Source: Dillenia suffruticosa
Lineage: Eukaryota > Streptophyta > Magnoliopsida > Dilleniales > Dilleniaceae
Direction of reading: 5' to 3'
Assembly: GCA_033439265.1 (NCBI GenBank)
Contig: JAVTVX010000019.1
Location: 15,464,039 to 15,528,038, forward strand
DNA: 64,000 nt
Below the pieces are notes generated by a model that saw only the letters and a list, made by a program, of their open reading frames with translations, ran no database searches and was not told the origin of the DNA. A program made the position numbers and the translations under genes. Below are positions 9,556 to 21,090 of the stretch, piece after piece (the stretch's first letter is position 1; the number at the start of each line of letters is the position of its first letter).

Positions 9556-10671
9556 AGCTACGAAGAACATCTGGTAGAGGCACCCCTTGTGTCCGGATAC
9601 GCTTCGGCCGGAGGTATCCGCCAGATCGTCGTGTGTATGGGTGCCCCAGGTTGACCCTCATTGGAGAGGACGTTGAGTACGGCTCCGTCTAGCACCAGGC
9701 GGGGGCACCATACACGGCCGACTAGTTATATGTACACTATTATTTTTACAGGCTAGTTGGGGTAGTCTGTGGCCAACATTGGGGCAGAGAACTATTTTTT
9801 TTAATACTTGCATTTGGAAAAAAAACCCCAATGCGCCGTCCTTGGTCGAGGTAGACCATTGCTGGGAATATTTCATTGGCCGGTTCTTCATGACATTGAT
9901 GTAAAATTTTGGGATGCATATCTTGCTTTCTGATGTGTGCATATTATATATGATTTTGAAATAACACGATCGGTTTGCACAGTGGATATTTTCTTATCTT
10001 TTGCTTTGACACTCCAAATTCACCTCGATATTGATAGTATGATGTCAATCCCCTCACTTACTGAGTATCCTCCCATAGATACTCATCCCTCACTTTCTTT
10101 TCCACAGGATTAGTGTTGGAACGAGGAGATACCACTGGGCTTGGGTATGGATGTTTTCCATCTCTTCCGCTACGATGATTGGTGATATTGTTATGTATTG
10201 GAGATTTTAGTTTGACCATTCCATTTATTTAAATTTTTGGGATGACTGTATAAATTATGGACTTTTATTCGTGAAACTTTCGTGTTGATTATTTCATTGC
10301 ATTGAGGCATTTGTAAATATTTAAAAACAACTTGGGAATTTATTTTATATATGCGTAGAATTTAAGTCCGCTCGGTGTGGCGGCTGCTCATGCTCTAGTT
10401 GGGCATGACAGTAGAGGTCTGTTGCTAGGACTGTTAGAAACTTTATAGTCTTGCGTTATTCTGGATGTTGGCTGTGGATATTGTTGATTTTGGAGAGGGC
10501 GGGATGACCAATTATTTATTTTTACAGGATGAATGTTATATACAGGTGAAATTGTACATGGGAAACCTCCGATTTATGGGGAGGTTCTGCCCGATTTTTT
10601 GTAAAAATACAGTCAGCATCCAGAGGCAACGGGCGACTGTTCACGATCCCGGTTTGGGGCGTGACATCTAC

Positions 10672-11333
10672 AATTTTTTTTCCTCTTTGTACAATAATCA
10701 GCCTGGCAAAATTGCAATCTTGGTGCAATGTCGATGTGTAGAATGTTCGATGAAGAAGAGATATGATTTAAAGAGAGCCTGGTTAACCAAAAGGCAAAGG
10801 CTATGAATGTTTGACTTTTCAGTAGCCTTTAGAAGAAAGGTATTAAGAGGCATTAAGGGCCTCGAGTGGCTTTTGAAGTTCATCAAGGTCATCATTAGAG
10901 CTAGTGGTTGGTTCTGAGACCAGTGGTTTCTGAAAATCATCTGCGGTTGGAAGTTCTCGCATTAGCCTCCACTTCAAGTCATCAAGTCAGATTCTCCCTT
11001 CTCTATCCCCTCTTGATAATGCTGGTGATGATGATGATGATGACGATGGCGGTGACTCTTGAACTGTTATTTAATTGTTATTATTATTTAAATATTGAAC
11101 ATTGTTAATTTGATTGCTACATTTAAACATTGTGACTCTTGATATTATTTTTATTTTATAACATTTAGTTTAAATGATTAATTGTTATTGTTGAATCATT
11201 AGTTGGTTAATGTTGTTCCACGATTAGTTGCATAGACGAGCAGAGATAGGAGAAATTTGATATTGATAGCTGTTGGATGTTTGACATTATTGTGTGATGA
11301 TATTGGATGTTATATGGATGAACAGAAATAGGA
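10672..11333. other. Gap with no recognised gene
   Basis: It contains a GAT-rich run (11024-11060) that would encode a short acidic stretch ending in a stop (DNAG then seven D then GGDS), but upstream frames are not convincing. I see nothing else. Confidence 0.4.
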
Positions 11334-11882
11334 CATACAAGGAAAAATTTTATAAATATGCCATTACAATTAATTTGTGTCGCAAAATTTCTAAATCCGT
11401 TGTAAAATTCGTCACTAAATTTCACTAAATTTTTAGATTCGTCATTAAATTCATCACTAAATTTTACTAAATTTCTAGATTTGTCGCTAAATTCGTTGCA
11501 AAAGTTTATCACTAAATTCGTTGTTGAGTTCGTCGCCAAATTCGTCGTTAAACTCATCAATAAATATTTGTCGCTAATTTTATTGCAAATTAACAATTAA
11601 ATTTTATGATGAAATATTGTTTGTCACAAGTTTTGCGACAAATTTTCATCGTTAATTTCGTTGCCATGCAACAAAATGTTATTTGTGACTAAAAATTAGC
11701 GACAGATTTTTGCGATAAAATATTGTTCATCACAAATTTTACGACGAATTTTGAAAAGTTCGTCACTAATATTTGCGACAAACATGTGTTCGCCGCTAAT
11801 TCATCGCTAATACTTTTATTAATGAACTTTTTACAGAAGTTTGTCGTAAAATCCATCACAAAAAATACTGTTTTTTGTAGCG
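11334..11882. mobile_element. Possible CACTA-like non-autonomous element
   Basis: The right end, read inward on the minus strand, is CGCTACAAAAAACAG, close to the CACTACAAGAAAA ends of plant CACTA transposons. The left end CATACAAGGAAAAA is a weaker match. Between them the motif TCGTCGCTAAATT and variants (CGTCACTAAATT, CGTTGCAAA) recur many times, as subterminal repeats of such elements do. No matching 3-bp target duplication was found, and both CACTA termini carry changes, so the call is tentative. Confidence 0.35.
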
Positions 11883-13914
11883 TTTGCTCTTCAAAACTAT
11901 CAACAAATGCCATGAATTAGTCAATAAAATAGATTAACTAAAGAAAGGACCTTCGACTAACCATATCTACCGGTCGACACATAATATTAGGATGACATAT
12001 GTTAGCTATCTAAACCATCATGATAGTCGACTAAGTCCAGGAACACATAGCATAAGAACTAATGTAATTGACTGACTCTTAAGTCCTGTCGACTAAAAGA
12101 CCTCTGAATAACATAAATAGTCAACTAATTTTATGAACAATTTGACTAAATATCATTATACTAAGAAAAACTTTTCACGCTCTGACAAGTCTGTCAACTG
12201 ATATATAAGAGATATCGATTAACACCCTCTAGACTTTGAAAATTTTTACTCTAACAAAATAGTCAACTAATACATATAACCTGTTGACCAAAATCATATT
12301 TGCAATAAACAATCTAGGTGACTAATATTTAAAAGATGTCGACTAAAATTCTACATACTTAGAAAGTTTTTTGTGGTTGTCAAAAGAGTCAACTAATAAC
12401 CAGAAGATGTCGACTAGAACCTTAAGAACCAAAAAGTGAAATTCAATCGACAAACTAAAGGAACTTATCAACTAATAAGACACTAAAGAACTACATTATC
12501 AGATAAATATAGAGGGAGTCAACAGACTAACCAATAAACACAAAATTTTGAACATAGTCGATTGATATGTAACTAGGTTGAGTAAATTTATTGGTTGATA
12601 TAGACTTAAGGTTAGTTTGCACTTACTTTGTTGAAACACATAATAGTTGATCAATGTTTTAGAACTTTCGACTAAGAAAGCAATGTTAGTTGACATAAGA
12701 CTAGGTTTAGTCTGCTCACTCTAATTTAAAATACACACTAGCCAACTAATATATTTTAGTCGACACAAGCCTAAAGCAAGTCTGCACCTAAAGGTTTAAG
12801 GAACAACATAGTCAACTAATATTGTAACATTGTCAACTAAATGAAAATCCTAGTCAACATATGTTTAGATCTAATATGCATTTAAGATACATCAAAATAC
12901 CATAGCCAACTAATAAAGTAAAGCTTTTGACTAAAATAGAACATCGGTTGATTAATGATTAAGAGTAGTCGATAGAAGCTTATCAAAGTTCAAATGGTAG
13001 TTTGCTAATCCAACACTCTAGTTGACACCACTTCAACGATTCAAATAATAGTCAACTAATTTTATATTGCTTAATACTAATAAGCACATCCATTGAAACC
13101 CAGTTGACTAAAGAAGCTAAACAGTCAACTAACTAGCAGCACAAAAAGAATATTTGTCGGCTAAGTTAAAGAAATTGTCAATACCATAGGAATTAAATTT
13201 GAATTTCAAATTGAACATTCGATAAAACTCTTATATCAGTAGACACCTTATTTCTAATATTCATTTCTGCAGAAACGCAAACAGATGATTGAAGGTATTT
13301 ACTGTTACATTAATGGCCAACATGCGAGTGTTCACCAACCATGGATCTGTTGTTCAAAGCAGTAAATGAGGTTAGAAATATCTTACTAGATTTTAAAAAA
13401 ATTGATGAATGCACAACTCTGATCTTTGCATCCGCTGAACCTCATGAGAAATACATTTAAGTCATTGTAATCTGTAATTGTATTATTGTATTCTTGTATA
13501 AGCTACGAAGTATACATCAAACCATTAAGGGTTCGAAGTTTCACTCTTCTTTTTAACTCCTGATCTTATAATCAAATAGGGAGAAGGTGTTCTCCTTAGA
13601 GTAGGTTTGTAGTTTGATTTGTCAGTAGTGTGAAAATATGTGTATTAAGGTTGTAACACTTGAAAGGTGTGATTAGGACATGCAAAACCTAATTATCTAT
13701 ATTATTTAAAGAGTAAATAGTGATATATAAACTCCAGATGAAGTCTGGGAGTGTATATACACCAAGTTGATAGAATCACTATAAATTGAAAGTCTCATTC
13801 TTTTTCCTCTTGTATTTTTATTTTTTTGTAAAATCCTTTGAAAAAGATCAAAAAGACAACAATCTATTCATCCCCTCTAGATTATTAGATCTAATTTCTA
13901 TAGCTGACAATAAC

Positions 13915-14037
13915 ATTAGATACATATGAGTTTATATGCTAAAAGATAAGATACAAGCACTTAATGCATTTAAGAAGCATTATCATCTTGTCAAGGAATA
14001 TAATTCAACCATAAAGGAACTTAGAGTAGATGATAAA
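13915..14037 (+). pseudogene. Copia integrase core fragment
   Basis: The frame reads RYI, stop, then VYMLKDKIQALNAFKKHY and IKELRVDDKEE. This matches the segment of copia integrases that begins SR(F/Y)TWV and leads to the second catalytic Asp (LRSDxGGE in the family). A stop replaces Trp and the Gly-Gly-Glu context is lost. Confidence 0.6.
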
Positions 14038-14261
14038 GAGGAAACATTAGTCCAAACTTTAAAAGTTGTTTAAAAGAAGAGGACCTAAATTTTGAGACCT
14101 TGAGTCTAGGCGCCCTTGCACCAAATGAAGTAGCAAAAAGCTACCACATTTCAACCTTACACAATTACTTTTGTCTGATGCAAATTTAACTAAGGAACAC
14201 TAGTGCATGTAGTTAGCTCCGCCACACATTACTATAATCGCATTCCTAGCACTAAACTCTA

Positions 14262-14556
14262 AGGAAAATGTTCTTTGGAGATTATTAGAAACAGCAGGTC
14301 TAATCTTTCTCATTTTAGAAAATTCGAATGTGTCTGCTATGTAAATGGGATGCGATGCATGCTCCTAGGATACAGGAAAAACAAACTTGGATATATATGC
14401 TTTGATGTTAAAACTAACGAGGGATATATGTCTAAAGATGTGAAATTTACCTATAGCGAGCTTTATTTTGCAGAATTTGGTGAAGAAGCACAACTAAGTT
14501 TGCCATCAAAAGCTCCAAAAAATAAGGAGCAAAGAGAGCACAAGTATGCATGGTAA
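14262..14556 (+). pseudogene. Copia integrase C-terminal fragment
   Basis: The readable part has SNLSHFRKFECVCYVN, RCMLLGYRKNKLGYICFD and SKDVKFTYSELYF. These are the usual C-terminal blocks of Ty1/copia integrase, here shortened. It lies about 220 bases after the previous fragment in the same element relic. The downstream short frame at 14678-14878 (lysine-rich tail) may belong to the same relic but has no motif I recognise. Confidence 0.75.
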
Positions 14557-14560
14557 GCCT

Positions 14561-15533
14561 AGCACTCCAAGAACTAGAACTTAAGGGGAGGCCAACCTCA
14601 ACCCCAAAAAGAAGAAAAGGAATAAGAAGAAGGTTAGGGAAGCTCCGCCACTACCAACGCCAGTAATCAACACATATTTGGCAAGTCTCACTTTCATGCA
14701 AGATCATTCGTTAGACTTGAGGGGGTGTGTTAAAAAGGTCGATCAAATGCTCGAGGAAAGTATACTAATCCCCAAAGAGCATGAGGCCCTAAGTTGTCTC
14801 AACTTGGACACCAATGGAAACATGAAGAAATCTCAACCAAAGTCTAAGAAAAAGAATAAAAGAAAGGGTTCAAAATAACTCAAGTAGCTATCTAGAAGAA
14901 AATGCATAGGATAGGTCGACCTATGAAGGTAATAGGTTGATTTGCTAAAGCTAGCCCAAACATTAATTCAAAGTCTAGAGAAAGTAATCAACCTCTGATG
15001 ACAACAAGTCGACTTCATATGTTAATAAGTCGACCTATTTGAAGGTTAAGTTGACCTACTAAGGCTCAATTCAAAATCATATCTAGAATACTCCCAGAAT
15101 ATGGTCCAATGCATCCAGCATGTGCAACCCATCTTTGGCCCACTAAAAGAGTTGTAATCCTTTTCTTCATTCATACCTACACATGTGCAAGTTAGTAGTG
15201 CTCAACTTAGTCCAAGAGGTCATGAGTTTAGACATGATCATCAATATTCTAGGTCTAAAATGGTCTGAAAAGGAGTCCTTAAATTCATTCATATACTAAG
15301 GAAAATTGGGATCAAAACACCTTGTCAAAGTCCATGTGCACATGCAAGGGCTACACACGGGCAACACGTGTGATGTGTGTAGCTATAAGCACAAGTGTTG
15401 CTTGTACACATAAGCAAAAACATGCCATGGCTGCCCTCCATAGTTGCACTTACTAAGGTCCTTGTCTCTTATCTGTTCCCCTAAAAACTAGGACAAAACT
15501 CTTCCTCTAAGTCCCTTGTATCCTCAACATGCG
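14561..15533. other. Repeat-derived DNA, no gene
   Basis: More GTCGACYTA-type motifs occur at 14914-15060, so the copia relic probably continues to about 15060. The rest shows no recognisable feature. Confidence 0.4.
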
Positions 15534-15990
15534 CTTAGTCATTTCCAACTCCTAATCTTTCTGGTGAGCTTCTTATATTCCCTCTGAACAATCGTGTCAC
15601 AAAATTTTAACTCTTAACTCTCTCTATAGCTTCCTCATCTACTCACTTAAATACAAATGTACGTACAAGATAGAATGTGCTAGTTGTGCGCTTGTGCAAG
15701 TTGGTTGCATCTACGCGAGTACTTAGTCATCTCCAACCCCTGATCTTTTTGGTTTGCTTCTTATACTCCCTCTGTCCTGTCACAAAATTTTAACTCTTAA
15801 CTCCCTCTGTAGCTTCCTTGTATACTCACTTAAATACATATGTGTGCACAGGATAGTGTGTACTAATTGTGCGTATGTGCAAGTTGGTTGCACTTGCGCT
15901 AGCACTTAACCATCTCCAACCCTTGATCTTTTTTGTGATCCTATTCTCTAGTCCCACACACTAGATCACAAAATTTCAAAATTAAACTCC
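15534..15990 (+). repeat. Tandem repeat, unit about 188 bp, two and a half copies
   Basis: Blocks starting CTTAGTCATTTCCAACTCCT (15534), CTTAGTCATCTCCAACCCCT (15722) and CTTAACCATCTCCAACCCTT (15905) each lead into a shared text with TCACAAAATTTTAACTCTTA and GTGCAAGTTGGTTGCA. Spacing is 188 then 183 bases. The last copy is partial. The sequence just before 15534 (from about 15440) resembles the unit's end only weakly. Confidence 0.75.
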
Positions 15991-16460
15991 CTCTCAAGCA
16001 CCTCCAAACCTTCCTTAAAACTAAACCCTAACAATAGAAACCAACATTATATTGTCCTAGCGTGAGCATTTAAATTTTATCAAAAGGGAAAAACATATAT
16101 AACATGTAATACTTGTTTTATGGGGCTCGAACCATGCACTTCTTCTTGGATTCTTGTGCACAACCAAAAGATTACATGAGCTTCAAGATCAAATAAAAAC
16201 ATCGGCGTGGGAAATGTGTCAAAATGACACCCTAAGCATGAAAACTCTTGTGTTTAGTTTAAATCCATGAAATTTTTTGGAGATCTAAGAATATTGAATA
16301 TTTTACTTCAAAGATCCAAAAGAGAGGAAGTGAAGAGTAAGAGAAAAACTCTTGGAATTAAAGATTGGAATGATGAGGTCTCTTAATATCAAAGGTTGAA
16401 ATCATCTTCCATGTGTGGATTTCTTCTAGAGAGAGATTTTTTGTTTGTAGGTGTATGGAG
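15991..16460. other. Gap with no recognised feature
   Basis: AT-rich, no coding similarity seen on either strand. Confidence 0.4.
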
Positions 16461-17236
16461 TAGGGCTGTTATGATACCCGGGTAGTGTTAGGGTACCTAT
16501 GATACTACCCGGTCAAAGATCGAGCTCGGATCGAGCACGAGCTCAGTGAGTCCTTCCTTGAGCTCGAGCTTGAGCCAATGTTCTGTCAAGCTCGAAACTC
16601 GTCGAGTTACCCAAATACAACTCATTTATCCTAACCCACCCATTCTCATTTCTCATTCAGCAGCCCAAGCGATCGAAATCTCCTTCTCCTTCTCCTTCTG
16701 ATCCTCTCACCATGGTGATCGAAAGACGATTCAACTACAGCCCAAGCAATCGAAGGTCTCCTTCACCTTCTGATCCTCTTACCATGGCGATCGAATGTCT
16801 CATCTCCTTCTCCTCTCACCATGGCGATTGATCGAAGGTTTGATCTCCTTCTCCTCTCACCATCGCGATTGAAGATCTCATCTCCTTCTCCTCTCACAAT
16901 CGTGATCGAAGGTCTCGCCTCTCGACCTCGAATCAAAGGTAAGCTCTCTCTCTCTCTCTCTCTCTGAGTTTTGCCTTCTACCTTCTGCTCTCCCCATCAA
17001 GCTCTCGGGTATGATCTTGATCCCGGTTTCGGGTTTCGATTTTAGGCTCGGGCTCGGGCTCAATCCTGCTCCGCGAGGCCCGCGACACTCGAGCTCGAGC
17101 TCCTTGATGACACTTCGAGTCGATCTCAAACTCTAGAATAATAGACTCGATGAGCTCTAGCTCACCTACCATAGACTCGAGTCGAGCTCGGGTACTGTAA
17201 TACTTGAGCTCGACCCGGGTGTCATAACAACGCATA
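16461..17236. mobile_element. Inverted-repeat (MITE-like) element rich in GAGCTC
   Basis: The left end CTGTTATGATACCCGGGT and the right end, read on the minus strand, GTTGTTATGACACCCGGGT are inverted repeats. Just inside both ends lie runs of GAGCTCGAGC-type palindromes. The centre (16680-16915) holds about five imperfect copies of a CTCCTTCTCCTCTCACCATG unit followed by GCGATCGAA. No transposase is seen. I could not settle a target duplication, so the family is unknown. Confidence 0.55.
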
Positions 17237-18589
17237 GTGTGGATATATGTTTACATGGAGCCAATGTTATCAGAATTGCACTATATATCAACTCATGATT
17301 TTTAAAATTATGGTTGAACTGATTCAATCGCGAGTTAACATGGTTAAACTACTGATATTTTAATAATAAGTAAAAATTATATAAATTTAATTTTTAAAAT
17401 AAATATATATTAATTTTATATTTTTATATAAAAAATGTTCAATCATTTGTCAAATGTATATATTAATTAATATCTCTCTCTCTTGGTTGTGTGTCATGTG
17501 AGGTTAAAGTTCCATAGTCTCTCTCTATCTCTTTCTCTCTCTAAAGAATACTCCATCTTTCATCCCCAAAACTCATCTCCTATCTTCCATCTCTCTCTCT
17601 ATTTCTTTTTTTTGTGAAAGGCCAAAGGAACCAAACCCAACCGAAGGTACACTAAGCAAAAGGAACACCCTTCCTCTTTCTGACCCAAGATACACCCCCC
17701 GCATCCATTCTTAGAAGCTCTTTTAAGGCTAAAGGTGGACCACTTACTTCTCGAAAACCCATCCCTATGACCATCTCTCTCTCTATCTCTCTGAAGATTA
17801 CTTCCATCTCTTACCTCCAGGCCATTTCCCACGCCAAATCTCATCTCTATCTCCGTCACCTTCTCTTTCTTCTTCTTTATCTCCCTCTTCCAAAACCTTA
17901 ATTCCTCTTCTTCCATCCAAAAAACCCATAAATCAAATGACACAGTTTTCGACAAGGACACGCATATGGCCGCGATCGAGAAGATAAATAAGCCAAAGTG
18001 AGATTGAAGAGTCGAGTCGAGAATCTGATTTTCTTTTCTCTTTTTTTTAAACCCTGAATTAGACCGCAGTTTTTTTTAACCTGCAGTTCACACGGCTCCC
18101 AGTTCAACCACAATTGATCCACCAATTTGGTCTAGTTTGATGCACAAATGGTATTTTAACCGGATTGAACCATAAAACTTTTGAGAGAGGGGTTGAACCA
18201 ATCTGACCGACGGGTTGGTCTGGTTTTAATAAGACTGCATAGAGTTATATAGATGGAAGAGGGTTAGTAAGTGAAGAACATAGAGAGTGTGAGCCCTTTT
18301 TTATGCTTGTCAGGAGGGTGGAGAGAGAGAATATGGTTTGGCGAGAAAAATATACTATTTTCGATTCAAACTTCCACACGAGCATGGTAGGTCTCACCTC
18401 TCAAAGCTTTTTTGAGAAGCATCGTTTGAATCTCTTAGGCTTTATTAGAGAACTAGTTACTGCCTCATGCCAACGCGTGGGGTGCCCACAAAATATGAAT
18501 TGTATTTATTTATTGTACAAATATTTAGTAGATTTATGATTAGGTAAATATTTGAATTAAATTATTTTTTAAATCAGTGAAAAATACAG
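17237..18589. other. Non-coding stretch, pyrimidine-rich in part
   Basis: It contains several short (TC)n and (TCTATC)n stretches at 17470-17600 and 17770-17900, and an element-like piece with repeated GGTTGAACC/CCGGATTGAACC text at 18090-18240. The frames at 17599-17961 and 18303-18539 show no family features. No gene is called. Confidence 0.4.
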
Positions 18590-20090
18590 TATATATTAGT
18601 GATAGGGAAAAAAAGAGTCTAACTACTAGAATTCTTAAAAAGATCGATAAATGAGAAAAAAAATTAATAAGTGGAGTAAAAATATAATAGAAAGAAATAG
18701 ACGACTATCTGTAGAGCTCAAAAAAATAAAAGGAGAAAAATCTATATTCAAAAAAAAGAATGACTCGAGAGGAAAAAAAGATCAAGAAATAAAAAGAGTA
18801 AGAACTTGAATGAAAAAAATAAAAAATAGTGATATAAAAATAAAGGTACGACTATCTGTGGGACAAAAAAAAAGAAAAAACATATATTCAAAAAAGACAA
18901 ATGATTTGAGTGAAAAAAAAAAACCTCGATCAAAAAAAGAGTAATGACCTAAATGGGCAAGTAAGGTCAAAAAGGGGGAAAATTTATGTCAAAAATAGAA
19001 GAATAACTTAAACGAAAAAAAAAAAGTCAAAAAATAAAAAGAGTAAGAATGTGAATGAAAAAAATAAAAAACCATGGTCAAAAAATAAAGAAACGACCAT
19101 CTATGAAACTAAAAAAAGAAGAAAAACCCTATGAGAAAAAAAGTTGAAAAATTTAAGAGAAGAAAACTGGATCAAAAAATTTTTAAAAAAAAAGTAATGA
19201 ACTGAATGAAAGAAAAAATAGAGGTCTAAAAATAAAATGATACCATCCGTGGGGCCCCAAAAAAAAAGAAAAACTTATGCTCAAAAAAAGACAAAAGACT
19301 TAAGCAAAAAAAAAATGAGTCAAAAAAGTATAAGAATCTAAATGAAAAAAAAAACAAAAGAAAAAACTAGGCTCAAAAATAAAAAGAGTAATGTCTTAAA
19401 TGAAAAAAAAAACTGCAGTTTAAAAACTAAAGAGACAATCATCCGTGGACTCAAAAAAATTCAATAATAACAAACTGAATCTTAAACCCAATAATTTTGG
19501 TTCGGTCATTTGATCAATAATAACAAACTGAATCTTAAACCCAATAATTTTGGTTCGGTCATTTGAGAGACAAATTATGATTAAAAAGTAAAATAAATAA
19601 ATAAATAAATAAATACAAACATATAAATAAATATAGAAGAGAATAAAAAAAAGTAAATAAATAAATATATATATATCCAAAATAAATTAGTTTAATTTAT
19701 GCGAATTTTTCTACGCTACTCATTTTATCAAAGGTCATCTTTTCCTCTAAACTCTTAACTATCATATCTTTACTAATAATTTACATCCAAATTTTCAGCA
19801 GTTTACCCCTACGTTTTACTAAATCTCTCATATTTAAGTTCTCGGTTCTCTTAATTGGTATGTTCTTAGGTTTTCTTTGCACATGCCCAAACCATTTCAA
19901 ACGACACTTTCGCATTTTATTCACAATTGGATTCAAAAAATAAAAGTGAAAAAACTATGTCAAAAAAGACGAAAATTTTAAGAAAAAAAAGGGGTCAAAA
20001 AAGTAAGAGGATCTGAAAAAAAAAAAAAAAAGTAGTGTGGCCTCCCCAAAAAATATGGGACAACTATCTAGGGATATCCGAAAAGTGGTG
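18590..20090. repeat. A-rich degenerate satellite-like block
   Basis: About 1.5 kb of A-rich DNA in which the same phrases return in loosely the same order. They are a clamp like CGACTATCTGTGGG followed by poly(A), AAAAGACAAATGA, then GTCAAAAAATAAAAAGAGTAAGAA, then TGAATGAAAAAAATAAAA. The clamp occurs near 18704, 18849, 19096, 19241, 19438 and 20053. Spacing is irregular (roughly 145-250, with one 600 gap where a LINE end sits), so this is an old, eroded tandem array. Frames here are spurious. Confidence 0.65.
19461..19930 (-). mobile_element. RTE-type LINE, 3' end fragment
   Basis: On the minus strand the C-terminal text LKWFGHVQRKP and KRTENLNMRDLVKRRGK (about 19915-19780) is the family's usual reverse transcriptase tail. 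It is followed by an untranslated end with GGTTTAAGATTCAGTTTG and a TTATTATTG tail. The last 53 bases occur twice in perfect tandem (19461-19513 and 19514-19566). An (AAAT)n tract lies at 19588-19612. The element is truncated at its 5' side. Confidence 0.75.
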
Positions 20091-20739
20091 AACTGTAGCA
20101 CCTATTGTCGCTTTATATAAATAGGGATGTTTGTATGTATAACGGATAGTCGGTATAGTAAATAAGTGTATTAAACCGTTTAATCAAATATCGAATTCGA
20201 AATTTGGAAATAAAAAAAATCATGTCGGGAGAGTTATCTCTAAAATGGGCTAAACAAACAATCAAAACGGTTAATCGAAATATGACTCTTAATACCGATT
20301 AATATAACGTAAAAAAGAAAAGAAAAGAATGTTTATGTGTGGGCTTTTGGAGACAAGACTATATTTAAAATCAAAGGCTATTGGACTAAAATAGTAAGCC
20401 CAACATAGGAACCCATGGATGTGCAGATATTCTAGCACAGGAAACTAATCATTTTATTCACCAAAATTCTAATCAACACTTGGTAATATGTCATAATCCA
20501 AGTAGGGTAAAGAGAGAATATGAGAGAAAGATAGAGATTAGGGAGAGAATGAGAGAAAGAGAGATAAAGAGATTTAGAGAGAAAAAGAGAGAGAATACAA
20601 GTAAGAAAGAGAGAATTCATTATCATTTCATTAGTTATTCATTACATGTATTTGAATACTATTTATACTAATATCACTAATTATTTAACCAATTCACTTA
20701 ACTATATAATTAACTATTAACTATTTTTACTAATTATGA

Positions 20740-21090
20740 TTAACCACTAACCCTATGGTTAGTAGTTGTTACAATACTTCCCTCCTTTGAAAACATTTTT
20801 GTCCTCAATGATGGAAAATCAAGAATTGAGATTTGGATCCATAAATCTTGTACCAAGACTTGCATTTTGTTGAATGATAAGGTGATGGAGACAAACAATG
20901 AATATAACTTAAATTGCAATGAGAATAATGGGAGAAAAGTAGAGATAAGGACCAAATATTCAATCTTTTGAGGGATCGACAAGAACCCACCATCAACAAC
21001 TTCTTTCTTGAACATGCAAGACCCTTCTTTCTTAGACATGCAAGACCCTTCTTTCTTGATCATGCAAGACCCTTCTTTCTTGGATATCAA
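20740..21090 (-). pseudogene. Pol C-terminal remnant with KKEGSCM repeats
   Basis: A 116-residue frame overlaps the previous frame by four bases and ends inside the left LTR. Its first part has three to four copies of KKEGSCM, from a 27-bp repeat AGACCCTTCTTTCTT on the plus strand (21009-21085). Its last part, DFPSLRTKMFSKEGSIVT, is like the end of gypsy pol. A membrane-like hydrophobic stretch lies between. I regard it as leftover pol sequence, not a host gene. Confidence 0.45.

Larger units (their letters stand above)
7772..10666 (+). mobile_element. Solo LTR of a Ty3/gypsy element, 2895 bp
   Basis: It begins TGTAACACC and ends GGGGCGTGACA, and is flanked by a perfect 5-bp direct repeat TCTAC at 7767-7771 and 10667-10671. 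No internal coding region lies between the ends, so it is a single LTR left by recombination between two LTRs of one insertion. Near its end it shares GGGGAGGTTCTGCCCG with the Ty3 LTR at 3799-6136, and both have poly(A) followed by a hairpin and a pyrimidine/purine microsatellite inside the outer end. They are therefore related but clearly diverged families. Long open frames in its GC-rich middle (8046-8669) are compositional and are not called as genes. Confidence 0.9.
11940..14560 (+). mobile_element. Decayed Ty1/copia relic with GTCGACTAA-rich LTR-like part
   Basis: From 11940 to about 13170 the motif GTCGACTAA or GTCAACTAA recurs every 40-80 bases in otherwise unordered AT-rich DNA. From about 13440 to 13910 the sequence resembles the end of a long copia LTR (TATAAACTCC, a pyrimidine-rich stretch, then CCCCTCTAGATTATTAG). 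It is followed directly by integrase fragments at 13915 and 14262, so gag, protease and the start of integrase are deleted. Assignment to a SIRE-like group is inference from the LTR style. Confidence 0.5.

Noticed and set aside
10465..10806. 113-residue plus-strand frame across the solo LTR end
   Set aside because: It crosses the LTR border and target duplication, so it cannot be an old gene; no motif.
14678..14878. 66-residue frame ending in a Lys-rich tail
   Set aside because: No motif and lies within repeat-derived DNA; may be relic text of the copia element but is not supportable as a gene.
18748..18970. Phe-rich frames on the minus strand
   Set aside because: Direct translation of A-rich/T-rich degenerate repeat; no gene.
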